From positions 28,353,501 through 28,417,500 of the forward strand of contig NC_088921.1 of the NCBI RefSeq assembly GCF_038396675.1: DNA of 64,000 nt, in the 5' to 3' direction. Position 1 is the stretch's first letter. Every line of letters starts with the position of its first letter. The notes beneath the pieces are model-generated. The model ran no database searches and had not been told where the DNA came from. It worked only from the letters and a program-made list of their open reading frames with translations. Positions 1-7,555 of the stretch are shown piece by piece. Position numbers and translations under genes: made by a program. Source of the stretch: Hydra vulgaris (taxonomy: Eukaryota; Cnidaria; Hydrozoa; Anthoathecata; Hydridae).

Positions 1-24
1 CCACGATATCTCCTCTTGTTCCAT
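1..24 (-). CDS. 5' end of a leftward viral gene, cut by the window edge
   Basis: Only the first eight codons are inside the window, starting at ATG 24-22 on the minus strand. The start is supported by context: a T-tract ending in AG, then ATTACATAATAAAAA, then ATG. The same arrangement sits in front of the other genes of this arm. The product cannot be identified. It shows that the leftward array continues beyond position 1 and that the viral segment is incomplete here. Confidence 0.6.
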
Positions 25-231
25 TTTTTATTATGTAATCTAAAAAAAATACAAAAAAATGTATACAATTCATTATAAAAAATGGAATTCAAAATTTGAT
101 ATAAAAAATGATTATATAAAAAACAAATATAAAAACAAATATATATATTAATTACAAAAATATAAAAAAATGTTTGTTTCTATCAGATAAATATAATTAT
201 ATCGACAAATGTAATTATATCTTTAATTGTT

Positions 232-459
232 TTACAATTCGTCATCGTCCAAAAATATAAAAAAATGTTTGTTTCTATCAGAAAAATGACGTTCTGTAAA
301 TGTAATTTTATCTTTAATTGTTTTACAATTCGAACATAACCTTTTACATTCACAATTCACTAATTTCGAAATTTGGTCTCGTCGATGTTGAATAATTGAT
401 TCTATCAATTCTTCAGAACAACCCATTTTTTTTGCATTTAACATTATGTTAGTTTCCAT
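232..459 (-). CDS. Small CxC...CxxC protein, array member 1
   Basis: 75 residues from the ATG at 459. The frame stays open upstream to 519, but a T-tract/AG acceptor lies just before this ATG, as in the neighbouring genes. The centre holds a Cys cluster of the form CEC-x(4)-C-x(2)-CK, likely to bind one zinc ion. A helical stretch (SEELIESIIQHRRDQISKL) precedes it and an acidic DDDEL end follows. The same cluster recurs in the genes or remnants at 580, 1035, 1398 and about 1640, so this is one unit of a tandemly duplicated family. Function unknown. Intact, unlike the copies at 1035 and 1398. Confidence 0.6.
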   Translation of the reverse strand: METNIMLNAKKMGCSEELIESIIQHRRDQISKLVNCECKRLCSNCKTIKDKITFTERHFSDRNKHFFIFLDDDEL

Positions 460-579
460 TTTTTTTAATAATCTAAAAAAAATATAAAAATTATATACAA
501 AAATTTTATTATTAAACAAAATACAAAAAAATTATTAGACAAAATACAAAAAAAATAAAAACTATATACAAAATTTTTA

Positions 580-792
580 TTATTTAAATATAACATCTAA
601 AAAATGTTTATATAATGTTTCATAGTCTATTTTTTCTTCACTCAATTCCAAAGCAATTTTTTTACAATCATAACACATCATATCGCAATATTGTTTTTTA
701 TTGTTCATATCGCAAGTACAAAAAGCCAAAAAGTTCAAACTTTTTTTTGTTTTTTCTGACAATTCCAACAAGCTCAATGTATAATTTTCCAT
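580..792 (-). CDS. Small Cys-rich protein, array member 2
   Basis: 70 residues from the ATG at 792, which follows a T-rich tract and TTTTTAG. The Cys spacing is longer than in member 1 (CTCD, then C-x(3)-C-x(2)-CKK), within an otherwise helical, Glu/Lys-rich chain. Position, length and the Cys core suggest it is a diverged paralogue of the gene at 232. No known domain is recognisable beyond possible metal binding. Confidence 0.6.
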   Translation of the reverse strand: MENYTLSLLELSEKTKKSLNFLAFCTCDMNNKKQYCDMMCYDCKKIALELSEEKIDYETLYKHFLDVIFK

Positions 793-1034
793 TTTTTATT
801 ATAAAAACTAAAAATACAAAAAAAATGTATATAAAGTTTTAAATAAAAAAAATATATAAACAAAATGCTATAAAATTTAATATAAAAAAATTTTTTTAAA
901 TAAAAAAACAAAAAAAAAAATATAACATGTTAAAAATATAAACAAAATACTATAAAATTTAATATGAAAAAATTATTAAATAAAACATTAAATATTACAA
1001 AGTTTTTAAATAAAATTCTATATACAAAATGACA
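793..1034. other. AT-rich spacer between array members
   Basis: Almost entirely A/T with runs of AAAAA and TATAAAATTTAATA-type repeats. No reading frame or palindrome of note. It probably serves as leader and polyadenylation sequence between adjacent leftward genes. Confidence 0.5.
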
Positions 1035-1255
1035 TTATTCAATTATTTCTTCATAGTCTCGTTTCCTTCTTAGAGAGTCTCTTTTTTCTGCCATTATAAT
1101 ATGTCTCGCCATCATTAGACAATTCTTACACAAATCTCTTTCACAAGCACACGAAGCTAGCTTATAAATTTCTTCTTTATAATAACGAAAGTTTTTTTCG
1201 TTATCGCTTCACTGAATCCCAATTTTATACTTGCTATTTTTATATTTTTTTCCAT
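1035..1255 (-). pseudogene. Frameshifted CxC...CxxC array member 3
   Basis: The gene starts at ATG 1255 after a T-tract/AG acceptor and reads for 32 codons to a stop. The family's Cys core (CACERDLCKNC) and a basic tail are present downstream in another frame that ends at 1035. The two frames can be related by a one-base length change near a run of seven A on the coding strand at about 1190-1200. This is either a decayed gene or a homopolymer error in the assembly. A neighbouring copy at 1398 is also broken, which favours real decay. Confidence 0.55.
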
Positions 1256-1397
1256 TTTTATTATGTAATGCTAAAAAAATTTAATATAAAAAATTCAAAT
1301 TTAATATACAAAAATTTAATATCGAAATTTAATTATTCATCCATATCCATCCATATTTATCTATATAAAAAGGTGGTTCATATTTCAACACACAATC

Positions 1398-1569
1398 ACT
1401 ATTTTCTAATATTCCAACACAATCTTTTACATTTTCGACACATATTATGCGATTTACAAGCACACGAAGCCAAACTATTAATATCCTCTTATAATAACAA
1501 AAATTATTTTTCATCAACACTTCAGGCAATACCAATTTTTTGCAAGCCAACTTTATATTTTTTTTCCAT
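1398..1569 (-). pseudogene. Broken CxC...CxxC array member 4
   Basis: It starts at ATG 1569 after a T-tract/AG acceptor. The frame meets stops after about 15 codons and again soon after. The Cys core (CACKSHNMCRKCK) is still readable downstream and ends at 1398. Its start context and N-terminal residues resemble the copy at 1035. It carries several lesions, so it is a pseudogene rather than a single sequencing slip. Confidence 0.5.
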
Positions 1570-1639
1570 GTTTTATTATGTAATCTAAAAAAAAAATACA
1601 TAATTAAAAAATTTTACCAAAATAATAATAACCAAAAAT

Positions 1640-1760
1640 ATTTCTTAGTTCGACATAAATGTGACAAGCATTTAAATTACAAAATACACATTGAGGTGAA
1701 CATTCACAATCAGCAATTTTACATAAAGCATCAAAACAAAATTACGTTCTTTACAAATCA
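1640..1760 (-). pseudogene. Remnant of CxC...CxxC array member 5
   Basis: On the minus strand a short open stretch encodes a Cys core of the form DCEC-x(3)-C-x(2)-C, matching the paralogues to the left. No ATG in the usual acceptor context precedes it. It abuts the 3' end of the gene at 1763-2227, so it may be a gene tail left by recombination inside the array. Confidence 0.4.
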
Positions 1761-1762
1761 CT

Positions 1763-2227
1763 TTAAGTAACGTTGTTGAAATTCCCAATTTTTTTTGAGA
1801 CTTTTTTACACTTTTCAAAAGTCTCTTCATTTAACCACCAACCTTGAAAGAACAAATGTCCAAAACTTTCTAATAAAAGTTCTTTTTCAATTTTAAAAAT
1901 TTTTTCTTCAGAATATTTTTTCAGTTTTTCAGGTTTTAATTTTCGCACTTCTTTTACAAAATTGACAAATTCTTCTTGAGTCATTTCTTCTTGAAACAAT
2001 TCTTTAAGATGATAATCTTCCAAACTATCTTCTTGAAACAATTCTTTAAGATGATAATCTTCCAAACCATTTTCCAAACAGTGCCATCCATTTATAGAAT
2101 TCAAATAAGTTTGTCTTATACATTCTAGAAGAAGATTGCCGTAACGAAAAGCATTGTTGTCGCGATCAATAACAGCAAACCTTCCATCTTTATTTTTAAC
2201 AATTTCAAATTCACAAACCACAACCAT
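1763..2227 (-). CDS. Unknown helical protein with an internal 13-residue duplication
   Basis: 154 residues from ATG 2227, chosen because the acceptor AG and an ATTACATAATAAAAAAA leader lie directly upstream; the open frame before it is leader. The middle holds a 36-bp direct repeat that doubles the motif LEDYHLKELFQE (about 1996-2067). The rest is Lys/Glu-rich and helical, ending in a Trp-containing segment (FFQGWWLNEETF). No family recognised. The unit duplication is recent, since its DNA is almost identical. Confidence 0.65.
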   Translation of the reverse strand: MVVVCEFEIVKNKDGRFAVIDRDNNAFRYGNLLLECIRQTYLNSINGWHCLENGLEDYHLKELFQEDSLEDYHLKELFQEEMTQEEFVNFVKEVRKLKPEKLKKYSEEKIFKIEKELLLESFGHLFFQGWWLNEETFEKCKKVSKKIGNFNNVT

Positions 2228-2286
2228 TTTTTTATTATGTAATCTAAAAAAATACAATAAAATGATTAAAAAAATGACAATAAAAT

Positions 2287-2451
2287 TTATTTAAAAATGA
2301 TATTATTGATGACAATTTTTTTTTCCACATTCATTGCATAAATAAGTTTAGTCTTTTGACATTCTTTATGATGACACAATTCTATGTATTGACAAATTGT
2401 TGGTGTTGTTGCCATAATGCTGTTTGTTGGTCGAACTATTATTTTTACCAT
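2287..2451 (-). CDS. Small protein with Cys/His cluster
   Basis: 54 codons from ATG 2451. The start is supported by the standard upstream context (T-tract, CTCTTTAG, ATTACATAATAAAAAAA). The centre has CQYIELCHHKEC, a compact Cys/His group that could bind a metal. The C-terminal third is hydrophobic/basic. Too short to assign; may be a distant relative of the CxC family to its left. Confidence 0.5.
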   Translation of the reverse strand: MVKIIVRPTNSIMATTPTICQYIELCHHKECQKTKLIYAMNVEKKIVINNIIFK

Positions 2452-2484
2452 TTTTTTATTATGTAATCTAAAGAGAAAAAAAAT

Positions 2485-2988
2485 TTAATCAAAAAAGGTA
2501 CTCAAATATTCCATTGTTTTTAAAAAAGAAAGTTGTAATTCTTCGCGAATACGTATTGTTTTTTCAGTCTTGTTGACAAAAGAAAAATGTTTCATTATTT
2601 CTTTGCGAAATTCAGGGACATTTTTTTCAATATACTCAAACATAGCCAAATCTCTTTCTTTTTGTTTTTCTTTATCTTCTTCTACCTCTATTTTAAGCCA
2701 TTCAATCTCTTTTTGATTTGTCGTAAATAATTTGTACATGGCTTGATAATACAGTTGCAAAGTTCTCAATCTGTTTATAAAACCATCTTTTTCAGCATCT
2801 TTTCGTATTAAACGGTTCAATTCGTCTACTGCTTCATTGTTGTCGTGAAAATTTTTAAAATCATCACCATATTCAACAAAACATTTTACTATTTTATATT
2901 CAGCAGCAACATCTGCGTTACGTTTATCCAACTTTCTATATTTATGAGAGATGTATTTTCCACATTTATAATCTCGAAAGAAATCCAT
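2485..2988 (-). CDS. Unknown helical protein, paralogue A
   Basis: 167 residues from ATG 2988, directly after a T-tract/AG acceptor and a GTAAACTAATAAAAAAT leader. The open frame upstream of it (to 3048) is leader. The protein is almost all helical and highly charged, with a probable coiled coil around residues 90-130. Its central part (RDLAMFEYIEKNV) aligns by eye with the gene at 3050 (RRDEALFSYMKVNV), so the two are paralogues. No known domain. Likely accessory, since it lies in the duplicated leftward arm. Confidence 0.65.
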   Translation of the reverse strand: MDFFRDYKCGKYISHKYRKLDKRNADVAAEYKIVKCFVEYGDDFKNFHDNNEAVDELNRLIRKDAEKDGFINRLRTLQLYYQAMYKLFTTNQKEIEWLKIEVEEDKEKQKERDLAMFEYIEKNVPEFRKEIMKHFSFVNKTEKTIRIREELQLSFLKTMEYLSTFFD

Positions 2989-3049
2989 ATTTTTTATTAG
3001 TTTACCTAAAAAAATACAAAAGTTATTAAAAGTATAAAAAAAAATCAAG

Positions 3050-3547
3050 TTACTCGATATAAATATTTATAAGAAGAAGCGTAAAACAATTTTTAATTGT
3101 TTTTTTTAATATTAATCTTTCTTCGTGCTTTGAAATGTAATGAAAATTTTTCATGTCCACGTTTACTTTCATATAAGAGAACAAGGCTTCATCTCTTCTT
3201 GCAAATTCTTCCTTTTCTTTTTTTACAATAAATTCGTCTTCTTCAATTGCAGCATTGCAAGTGACAATCATGAAATTGAACATCTCTATTAAAAATTGAC
3301 GTATATTGAGATATTTTTTGATGAGCTCGTTATTTTTATCTATAATTTCTGTTATTTTATCAAGTTGTCCCACTATACCATCTTGATGTTCGTCATTAGT
3401 TAAAAATTCTTTAACAATAACAAAATGAAAATAAAAAACAGGTGATAATTCTTCCAAAAACTCCCACAATTTCCGTTCAGAATGATGTAGTTTGTAACAT
3501 TTGGTAATCCATTTGATGCGATCTTCAGACCATTTTTCATTATTCAT
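3050..3547 (-). CDS. Unknown helical protein, paralogue B
   Basis: 165 residues from ATG 3547, preceded by T-tract/AG and an ATTAATTAAAAA leader. Helical, with a Glu/Lys-rich stretch in the middle and the shared RRDEALFSYMKVNV-like signature of paralogue A. The C-terminus is hydrophobic and could pack into a core; no clear signal peptide. Function unknown. Confidence 0.65.
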   Translation of the reverse strand: MNNEKWSEDRIKWITKCYKLHHSERKLWEFLEELSPVFYFHFVIVKEFLTNDEHQDGIVGQLDKITEIIDKNNELIKKYLNIRQFLIEMFNFMIVTCNAAIEEDEFIVKKEKEEFARRDEALFSYMKVNVDMKNFHYISKHEERLILKKTIKNCFTLLLINIYIE

Positions 3548-3584
3548 TTTTTAATTAATCTAAATCTAAAAAAAATAAAAAAAA

Positions 3585-4001
3585 TTATACAGATAAATGT
3601 TTAAATTCATAATTTAAATCGTTATTACATTCAATATGTTTATAACTAAAAGTTAACAATTCTGAAAAAATTTTTGCAATAGTTTGTAAACTCAATATAT
3701 AATTATAAACACTACTATTCTTTTCCATTTTTATAGAATCCATAAATAATTTTTCTCTACTACCACAATCAAGCTTAATTTTAGAAAAAATATCCAAATA
3801 ACAATCTAGTTTATTTAAACTCATAACTTGAATTGCTTGCATAAAAAAACTCTTCATATCATTAACATCTTTGAGCACATTACTAAATGAGTCTGTTTGA
3901 TACATGTTAACATAAGCGAATATTCTTGATAAACGCCCATATTGTTTTTCATCATGTTGAAAAATACTATCCCAAGTAAAGCGTGTAGGCCAACAATCCA
4001 T
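3585..4001 (-). CDS. Unknown helical protein
   Basis: 138 residues from ATG 4001, in the usual acceptor context (TTTTTTTAG, AAAAACTAATAAAAA, ATG). It begins MDCWPTRFTWDSIF and continues as mixed amphipathic helices. No metal cluster, membrane segment or known motif. It is the second gene of the leftward unit, between the dUTPase and the paralogue pair, and may share their pre-mRNA. Confidence 0.6.
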   Translation of the reverse strand: MDCWPTRFTWDSIFQHDEKQYGRLSRIFAYVNMYQTDSFSNVLKDVNDMKSFFMQAIQVMSLNKLDCYLDIFSKIKLDCGSREKLFMDSIKMEKNSSVYNYILSLQTIAKIFSELLTFSYKHIECNNDLNYEFKHLSV

Positions 4002-4113
4002 TTTTTATTAGTTTTTCTAAAAAAATAAAAAAATAAAAAAAGAAGAAATGACATAATTTTTACTAATCTAAAAAATAAAAAAATTTTACAAAAAAATATT
4101 TTACAAAAAAAAA

Positions 4114-4587
4114 TTATTTTCCAGTGGAACCAAAACCACCCTTTCTTTCTACATCTTTAATCATTGACATTTTTACTTGTCCACAAAAACACCCATCAAA
4201 TTCTATTACATTTTTTTCAGCTTTAAACATTTTTACAAATCCCATTTGAGCGATGGCATCTCCACGTTTAAACACAACATTTTCTTCAGAATGATTCATC
4301 AATAAGACTTTAATTTCGTCTTTATAATCGGCATCTATTATGCCTGGAGCATTGAACACTACCACACCATGTTTAAAAGCAATACCTGATTTTGAATATA
4401 TTTGTCCTACTAAATTTGAATCCATTTTATCTATATACACTCCAGTATTTACTAAAACACGTTGATGGGGTTGAAGTATAACATCCTTTGAGCTTCTCAA
4501 ATCAAAACAAGCACTTTCTTTTGTTTCATAAAAAGACCATTCATGAATATCTGTAATTTCAAGTGATTTAAACTCTTTATTTTCCAT
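4114..4587 (-). CDS. dut: dUTPase (dUTP diphosphatase), trimeric type
   Basis: Hydrolyses dUTP to dUMP and pyrophosphate, keeping uracil out of newly made DNA and feeding dTMP synthesis. At 157 residues it has the normal length of the homotrimeric family. All five motifs are visible: motif 1 near 25-31 (ACFDLRS), motif 2 at 64-70 (YSKSGIA), motif 3 at 82-88 with IDADY, motif 4 at 109-115 (GDAIAQM), and the C-terminal Gly-rich motif 5 at 150-156 (GGFGSTG) that closes over substrate. It should be active. It is the first gene of the leftward arm: it has a TATA box at 4645-4655 and, unlike the genes after it, no acceptor before its ATG. Large DNA viruses often carry one. Confidence 0.95.
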   Translation of the reverse strand: MENKEFKSLEITDIHEWSFYETKESACFDLRSSKDVILQPHQRVLVNTGVYIDKMDSNLVGQIYSKSGIAFKHGVVVFNAPGIIDADYKDEIKVLLMNHSEENVVFKRGDAIAQMGFVKMFKAEKNVIEFDGCFCGQVKMSMIKDVERKGGFGSTGK

Positions 4588-4895
4588 TTTATCTATCTCG
4601 CTGTCTTGTCCAAAAAGATGATAACCTCAAGTTGTTTTTCCACTCTTTTTATATAAAATAGTAGTCATAACAACATTATCTCTATCATTAAAAACAGAAT
4701 TAAAAGTGTAAAGTACAAAGTTTAAAGTTCATCGTACCACACATTGAACTTTAGACTCTTGATTAAGGGATTAACATTTTTCTAAAAAACTTGTTTAGTA
4801 CTTGTTTTTTTTTAATCTCTCTTTTCAACTGAAATAGTATAAAAAGAGTTCATTTCCATTTCAAAGTTCATTCACAACACAACAAACATCAAAAA
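4588..4895. promoter_or_regulatory. Bidirectional early promoter region
   Basis: This 308-bp gap separates two divergent genes and carries a TATA box for each. On the minus strand TATATAAAAAG lies at 4655-4645, 58 nt or more before the dUTPase ATG. On the plus strand TATAAAAAG lies at 4838-4846, about 50 nt before the ATG at 4896. Upstream of the plus TATA is a T-rich element with AATCTCTCTTTT (about 4800-4823), repeated before the next rightward gene. Confidence 0.7.
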
Positions 4896-5606
4896 ATGAC
4901 AGAGTTTGAAATTGTTTACTGCAATGATAACAACTATGTTAAATTTGCAGATCTAGCAGCTGCAACTTTGTGGCTCATTGAATTTAAAGAAGAAAAAAAT
5001 GTGAAAGAAAAACAATATTCTACTGTTCCTCTTAAACCGTTGGCCCAATTTAACTTTAATAAAAAAGAATTGATTTACAAACAAAAAAATGAGGGTTGTG
5101 AAATCTTGTTACCATGGCGATATAGAGAAATGTGCGAACTCAACAAAACAAATTATTTGTTGAGATGCGAATTGAAATTGACTAAAGACGACAACACATT
5201 TAAAATGAACAAAGGCGAACTCACTTATAATGCGGTGTTTAAATTCAATCATAACAAAATGACCAAAAAAGTATTGGAAAGTTTGATGATGGCTATGGAA
5301 GAAGCTCAAAACAAAGCCTATAGGCAAGTAGCTTACCCTAAAACTCGCATATTAAAAACGATCGATTTTAGCAATTTTAGTATACGATTAGCCAAAGAAG
5401 AAGACGAAATTTATACTACAGAATATGCAAGACAGTTGGCTATAGAACCCTCTTTTCATAATTCGTTAATTAAAAATGGCGTTTCACGAAATTTAAATCA
5501 AAATTTAAAAAGAGCTTCTCTCGAGCTTGCTGAAATTGAAACAAAAAAAACCAAAGTCGAACCAGAAGTACCAGAAGTACCAGAAGTACCAGAAGAAGAA
5601 GAATAA
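4896..5606 (+). CDS. Unknown protein with acidic tail, possibly nucleic-acid binding
   Basis: 236 residues, unspliced, with its own TATA box. The body mixes beta-prone and charged segments and ends in an acidic repeat (EVPEVPEVPEEEE) built from tandem copies of a 9-bp unit. Acidic, disordered C-termini of this sort are known in single-stranded DNA-binding proteins, where they recruit partners. With the early-type promoter this would fit a replication role, but the fold cannot be recognised and this is only a suggestion. Confidence 0.75.
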   Translation: MTEFEIVYCNDNNYVKFADLAAATLWLIEFKEEKNVKEKQYSTVPLKPLAQFNFNKKELIYKQKNEGCEILLPWRYREMCELNKTNYLLRCELKLTKDDNTFKMNKGELTYNAVFKFNHNKMTKKVLESLMMAMEEAQNKAYRQVAYPKTRILKTIDFSNFSIRLAKEEDEIYTTEYARQLAIEPSFHNSLIKNGVSRNLNQNLKRASLELAEIETKKTKVEPEVPEVPEVPEEEE

Positions 5607-5664
5607 TTTTTTTTTAAAATAAAAATTTTTGTAATTTTTTTGAATTAAAAAACCTGTTTAATAT

Positions 5665-5748
5665 CAAAAAACTTGTTTTTTTAATCTCTCTCTTTTCCTA
5701 TATAAAGGGTGAAAAAAACAAAACACTAGTTCATTTGTGAAAGAGAAA
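5665..5748 (+). promoter_or_regulatory. TATA promoter sharing an upstream motif with the gene at 4896
   Basis: TATATAAAGG lies at 5699-5708, about 40 nt before the ATG at 5749. Just upstream is CTTGTTTTTTTAATCTCTCTCTTTT (about 5670-5697), almost the same as the element before the TATA box at 4838. Both promoters also have AGTTCATTT shortly downstream of the TATA box. Confidence 0.65.
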
Positions 5749-6693
5749 ATGACTAGCAAACAACTCGACGAAAGTCTTATCAAAGCTGTTCAACTTTTTT
5801 ATCCAGATAATGAATTACATCCTATGTTGTTTGAATTTCACCATTTAAATAACACGTATGAAGAATGGCAAGACATTATCTTTAAGTATTTAAAAAATTT
5901 TAACTTGGAATTAAACTTGGAAGAAGAAAAATTTAAGGATTTATATTATATTTTTATAGCTAAAGACTATGAAAATAGACTTGATTTGTTTGAAAAACCA
6001 TCACGACGTTATATGAATTTTGTAGAACAAGCACCATCATGGAGAACAAACATGCTCGAAGTATGTCGTCTGATAAACGATGATTTTTTAAATGTTATCA
6101 AAACAAGTGTAGAAAAACAACACGAAGAATTAAAAAAACAACTAGAAGACTTTCTTAAAGTATATAAACTTTATTACAAATCAAAAAACATGGAAAAACA
6201 AACTTCGTGGAAAAGCAAACTTAAACCCACTTTAAAGTATTATTTTTTGTTTCCTTATCTATCTAACAAATGGGAATATGATCAGTTGAAGAAAAATTGT
6301 AAACTGTTAAATTATGTTGTTCCAGCTTGCATGGACCCACTCCCTTGTTTTTCGTTTGACGATAAAGTTTTTCATAATGGTTATTATACCTTATACACAC
6401 CCGTTCCTATTTATGAATATTTTATACAAAAAAAAGTACATCAAGAAGGAGATAAAGTGTACATTTACAAAGCCTTTGAACGTTGCAATTTTCACGAAAA
6501 AAGTTTAATAGAAATGTTTCCCACAGCTCAATGGTTTTTTTTCTTTAAGAGAAACTTTAACATTTCAAAGATTTTATACAGAAAAGAGGACGAAGTTTAT
6601 AATTATGAAAACGACAAAATAGTATCGAAACAACCTATTCACACAAACAATCATTACACCAAATATTATGTGACTGCGGAAGAAGGATTATAA
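5749..6693 (+). CDS. Unknown 314-residue protein
   Basis: Starts at ATG 5749; the four extra codons in frame before it begin with GTG. The chain is Lys/Glu- and aromatic-rich with a coiled-coil-prone stretch near residues 120-160. No membrane segments, no zinc cluster and no motif I can match. It forms a co-directional pair with the gene at 4896 and uses the same promoter motif, so the two are probably co-expressed. It ends 16 bp before the convergent gene at 6710. Confidence 0.75.
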   Translation: MTSKQLDESLIKAVQLFYPDNELHPMLFEFHHLNNTYEEWQDIIFKYLKNFNLELNLEEEKFKDLYYIFIAKDYENRLDLFEKPSRRYMNFVEQAPSWRTNMLEVCRLINDDFLNVIKTSVEKQHEELKKQLEDFLKVYKLYYKSKNMEKQTSWKSKLKPTLKYYFLFPYLSNKWEYDQLKKNCKLLNYVVPACMDPLPCFSFDDKVFHNGYYTLYTPVPIYEYFIQKKVHQEGDKVYIYKAFERCNFHEKSLIEMFPTAQWFFFFKRNFNISKILYRKEDEVYNYENDKIVSKQPIHTNNHYTKYYVTAEEGL

Positions 6694-6709
6694 ACAAGAC
6701 AATTTTTTT

Positions 6710-7432
6710 TTATTTTTTATTTTTTTCCATATCAAAAAGTTGATATACAAGATTATTTATTTTAAATATATTTTCAAAACATTCACAAGTGTCTTTTTTT
6801 AATATGTAAATACATTGAATGTTGTCTTTTATAAATTTAATAAAATTAAAATATTCATCGTCATAAACGTTGCCATTTATTGTAAATCCGTTTACATAAT
6901 CTTCCAAATACAATGAAAACATCAATGTTTCATATCGAGGGCAGTGATGACAAGCATTTGTTTTATCTTTGACATTTGAAAAATGTTCCAAGCATTTATC
7001 TTCGTTATTGACATACATAGGCAAAAGAGAGATTTTTGGAAAGAACCACTGATTTAAATCAAACGAGAGTATTTTAAGCTCATTTATCGCATTTAACACA
7101 TCTTTTTCCATGCAACCACCTTTATAAAATACAAAGTTTCGTTCATATTTTGAAAATTTTTCTTTTAAATAATCGATCACAGATGCGCAAAATATGATTT
7201 CACTTGTGTATTTAAAACTAGGATAGTACTCTAACCCATGTATGTTGTTTTGACAGTAAAAAAATACTTTTTTATATTTTTCATCTAATTTGTGATAATT
7301 AACACACGGAATGACTTGCGTGTGAAAATATGTTTTATCACCGATGGATCGTAAACACAATTCTCTAACACAATTTTTTCCCCACTGATGTCGTTCAGTG
7401 TTGGTTATAAATTCCAAATCTAACAACCACAA
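6710..7432 (-). CDS. Possible DEDD-type exonuclease, last exon
   Basis: 240 codons open, without an ATG at the 5' end: the frame begins right after a strong acceptor (TTTTTTTTTCTAG), so the start codon must come from another exon or leader. The first residues read WLLDLEF, a D-x-E like motif I of DnaQ-fold 3'-5' exonucleases. A Lys-Asp pair near residue 110 (GCMEKDVL) could be motif II, and CHHCPRYE near residue 165 gives H-x(4)-E in place of the usual H-x(4)-D. This fits an exonuclease, but the last acidic residue is unusual and the assignment is tentative. It is on the strand opposite its neighbours. Confidence 0.55.
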   Translation of the reverse strand: MWLLDLEFITNTERHQWGKNCVRELCLRSIGDKTYFHTQVIPCVNYHKLDEKYKKVFFYCQNNIHGLEYYPSFKYTSEIIFCASVIDYLKEKFSKYERNFVFYKGGCMEKDVLNAINELKILSFDLNQWFFPKISLLPMYVNNEDKCLEHFSNVKDKTNACHHCPRYETLMFSLYLEDYVNGFTINGNVYDDEYFNFIKFIKDNIQCIYILKKDTCECFENIFKINNLVYQLFDMEKNKK

Positions 7433-7498
7433 CTAGAAAAAAAAATGCTTTTTTATTAAAAAAAGAAGCGTATTCTTTTAATAAAACGAATAAAAAAG

Positions 7499-7508
7499 TA
7501 TAAAAAAA
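7499..7508 (+). promoter_or_regulatory. Putative TATA box for the 7556-9706 unit
   Basis: TATAAAAAAA about 48 nt before the ATG at 7556. It is the only clear TATA-like word between the divergent genes at 7432 and 7556. Three tightly packed rightward genes follow, so it could drive all of them. Weak evidence, since the region is very AT-rich. Confidence 0.4.
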
Positions 7509-7555
7509 CAAATTTTTTTAAAAATATTTTTTTTTTACATTTTTAATTAAAAAAA

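Noticed and set aside
615-842. Plus-strand ORFs opposite the left-arm genes (615, 1268, 1540)
   Set aside because: They are antisense shadows of AT-rich coding sequence, lack acceptors and have low-complexity Phe/Tyr/Lys products.
4896-5606. Calling the 236-residue protein a single-stranded DNA-binding protein
   Set aside because: Only the acidic tail suggests it; no OB-fold pattern could be recognised.
6314-6508. 64-codon plus-strand ORF inside the 5749 gene
   Set aside because: Alternative frame within a long intact gene, no start context.
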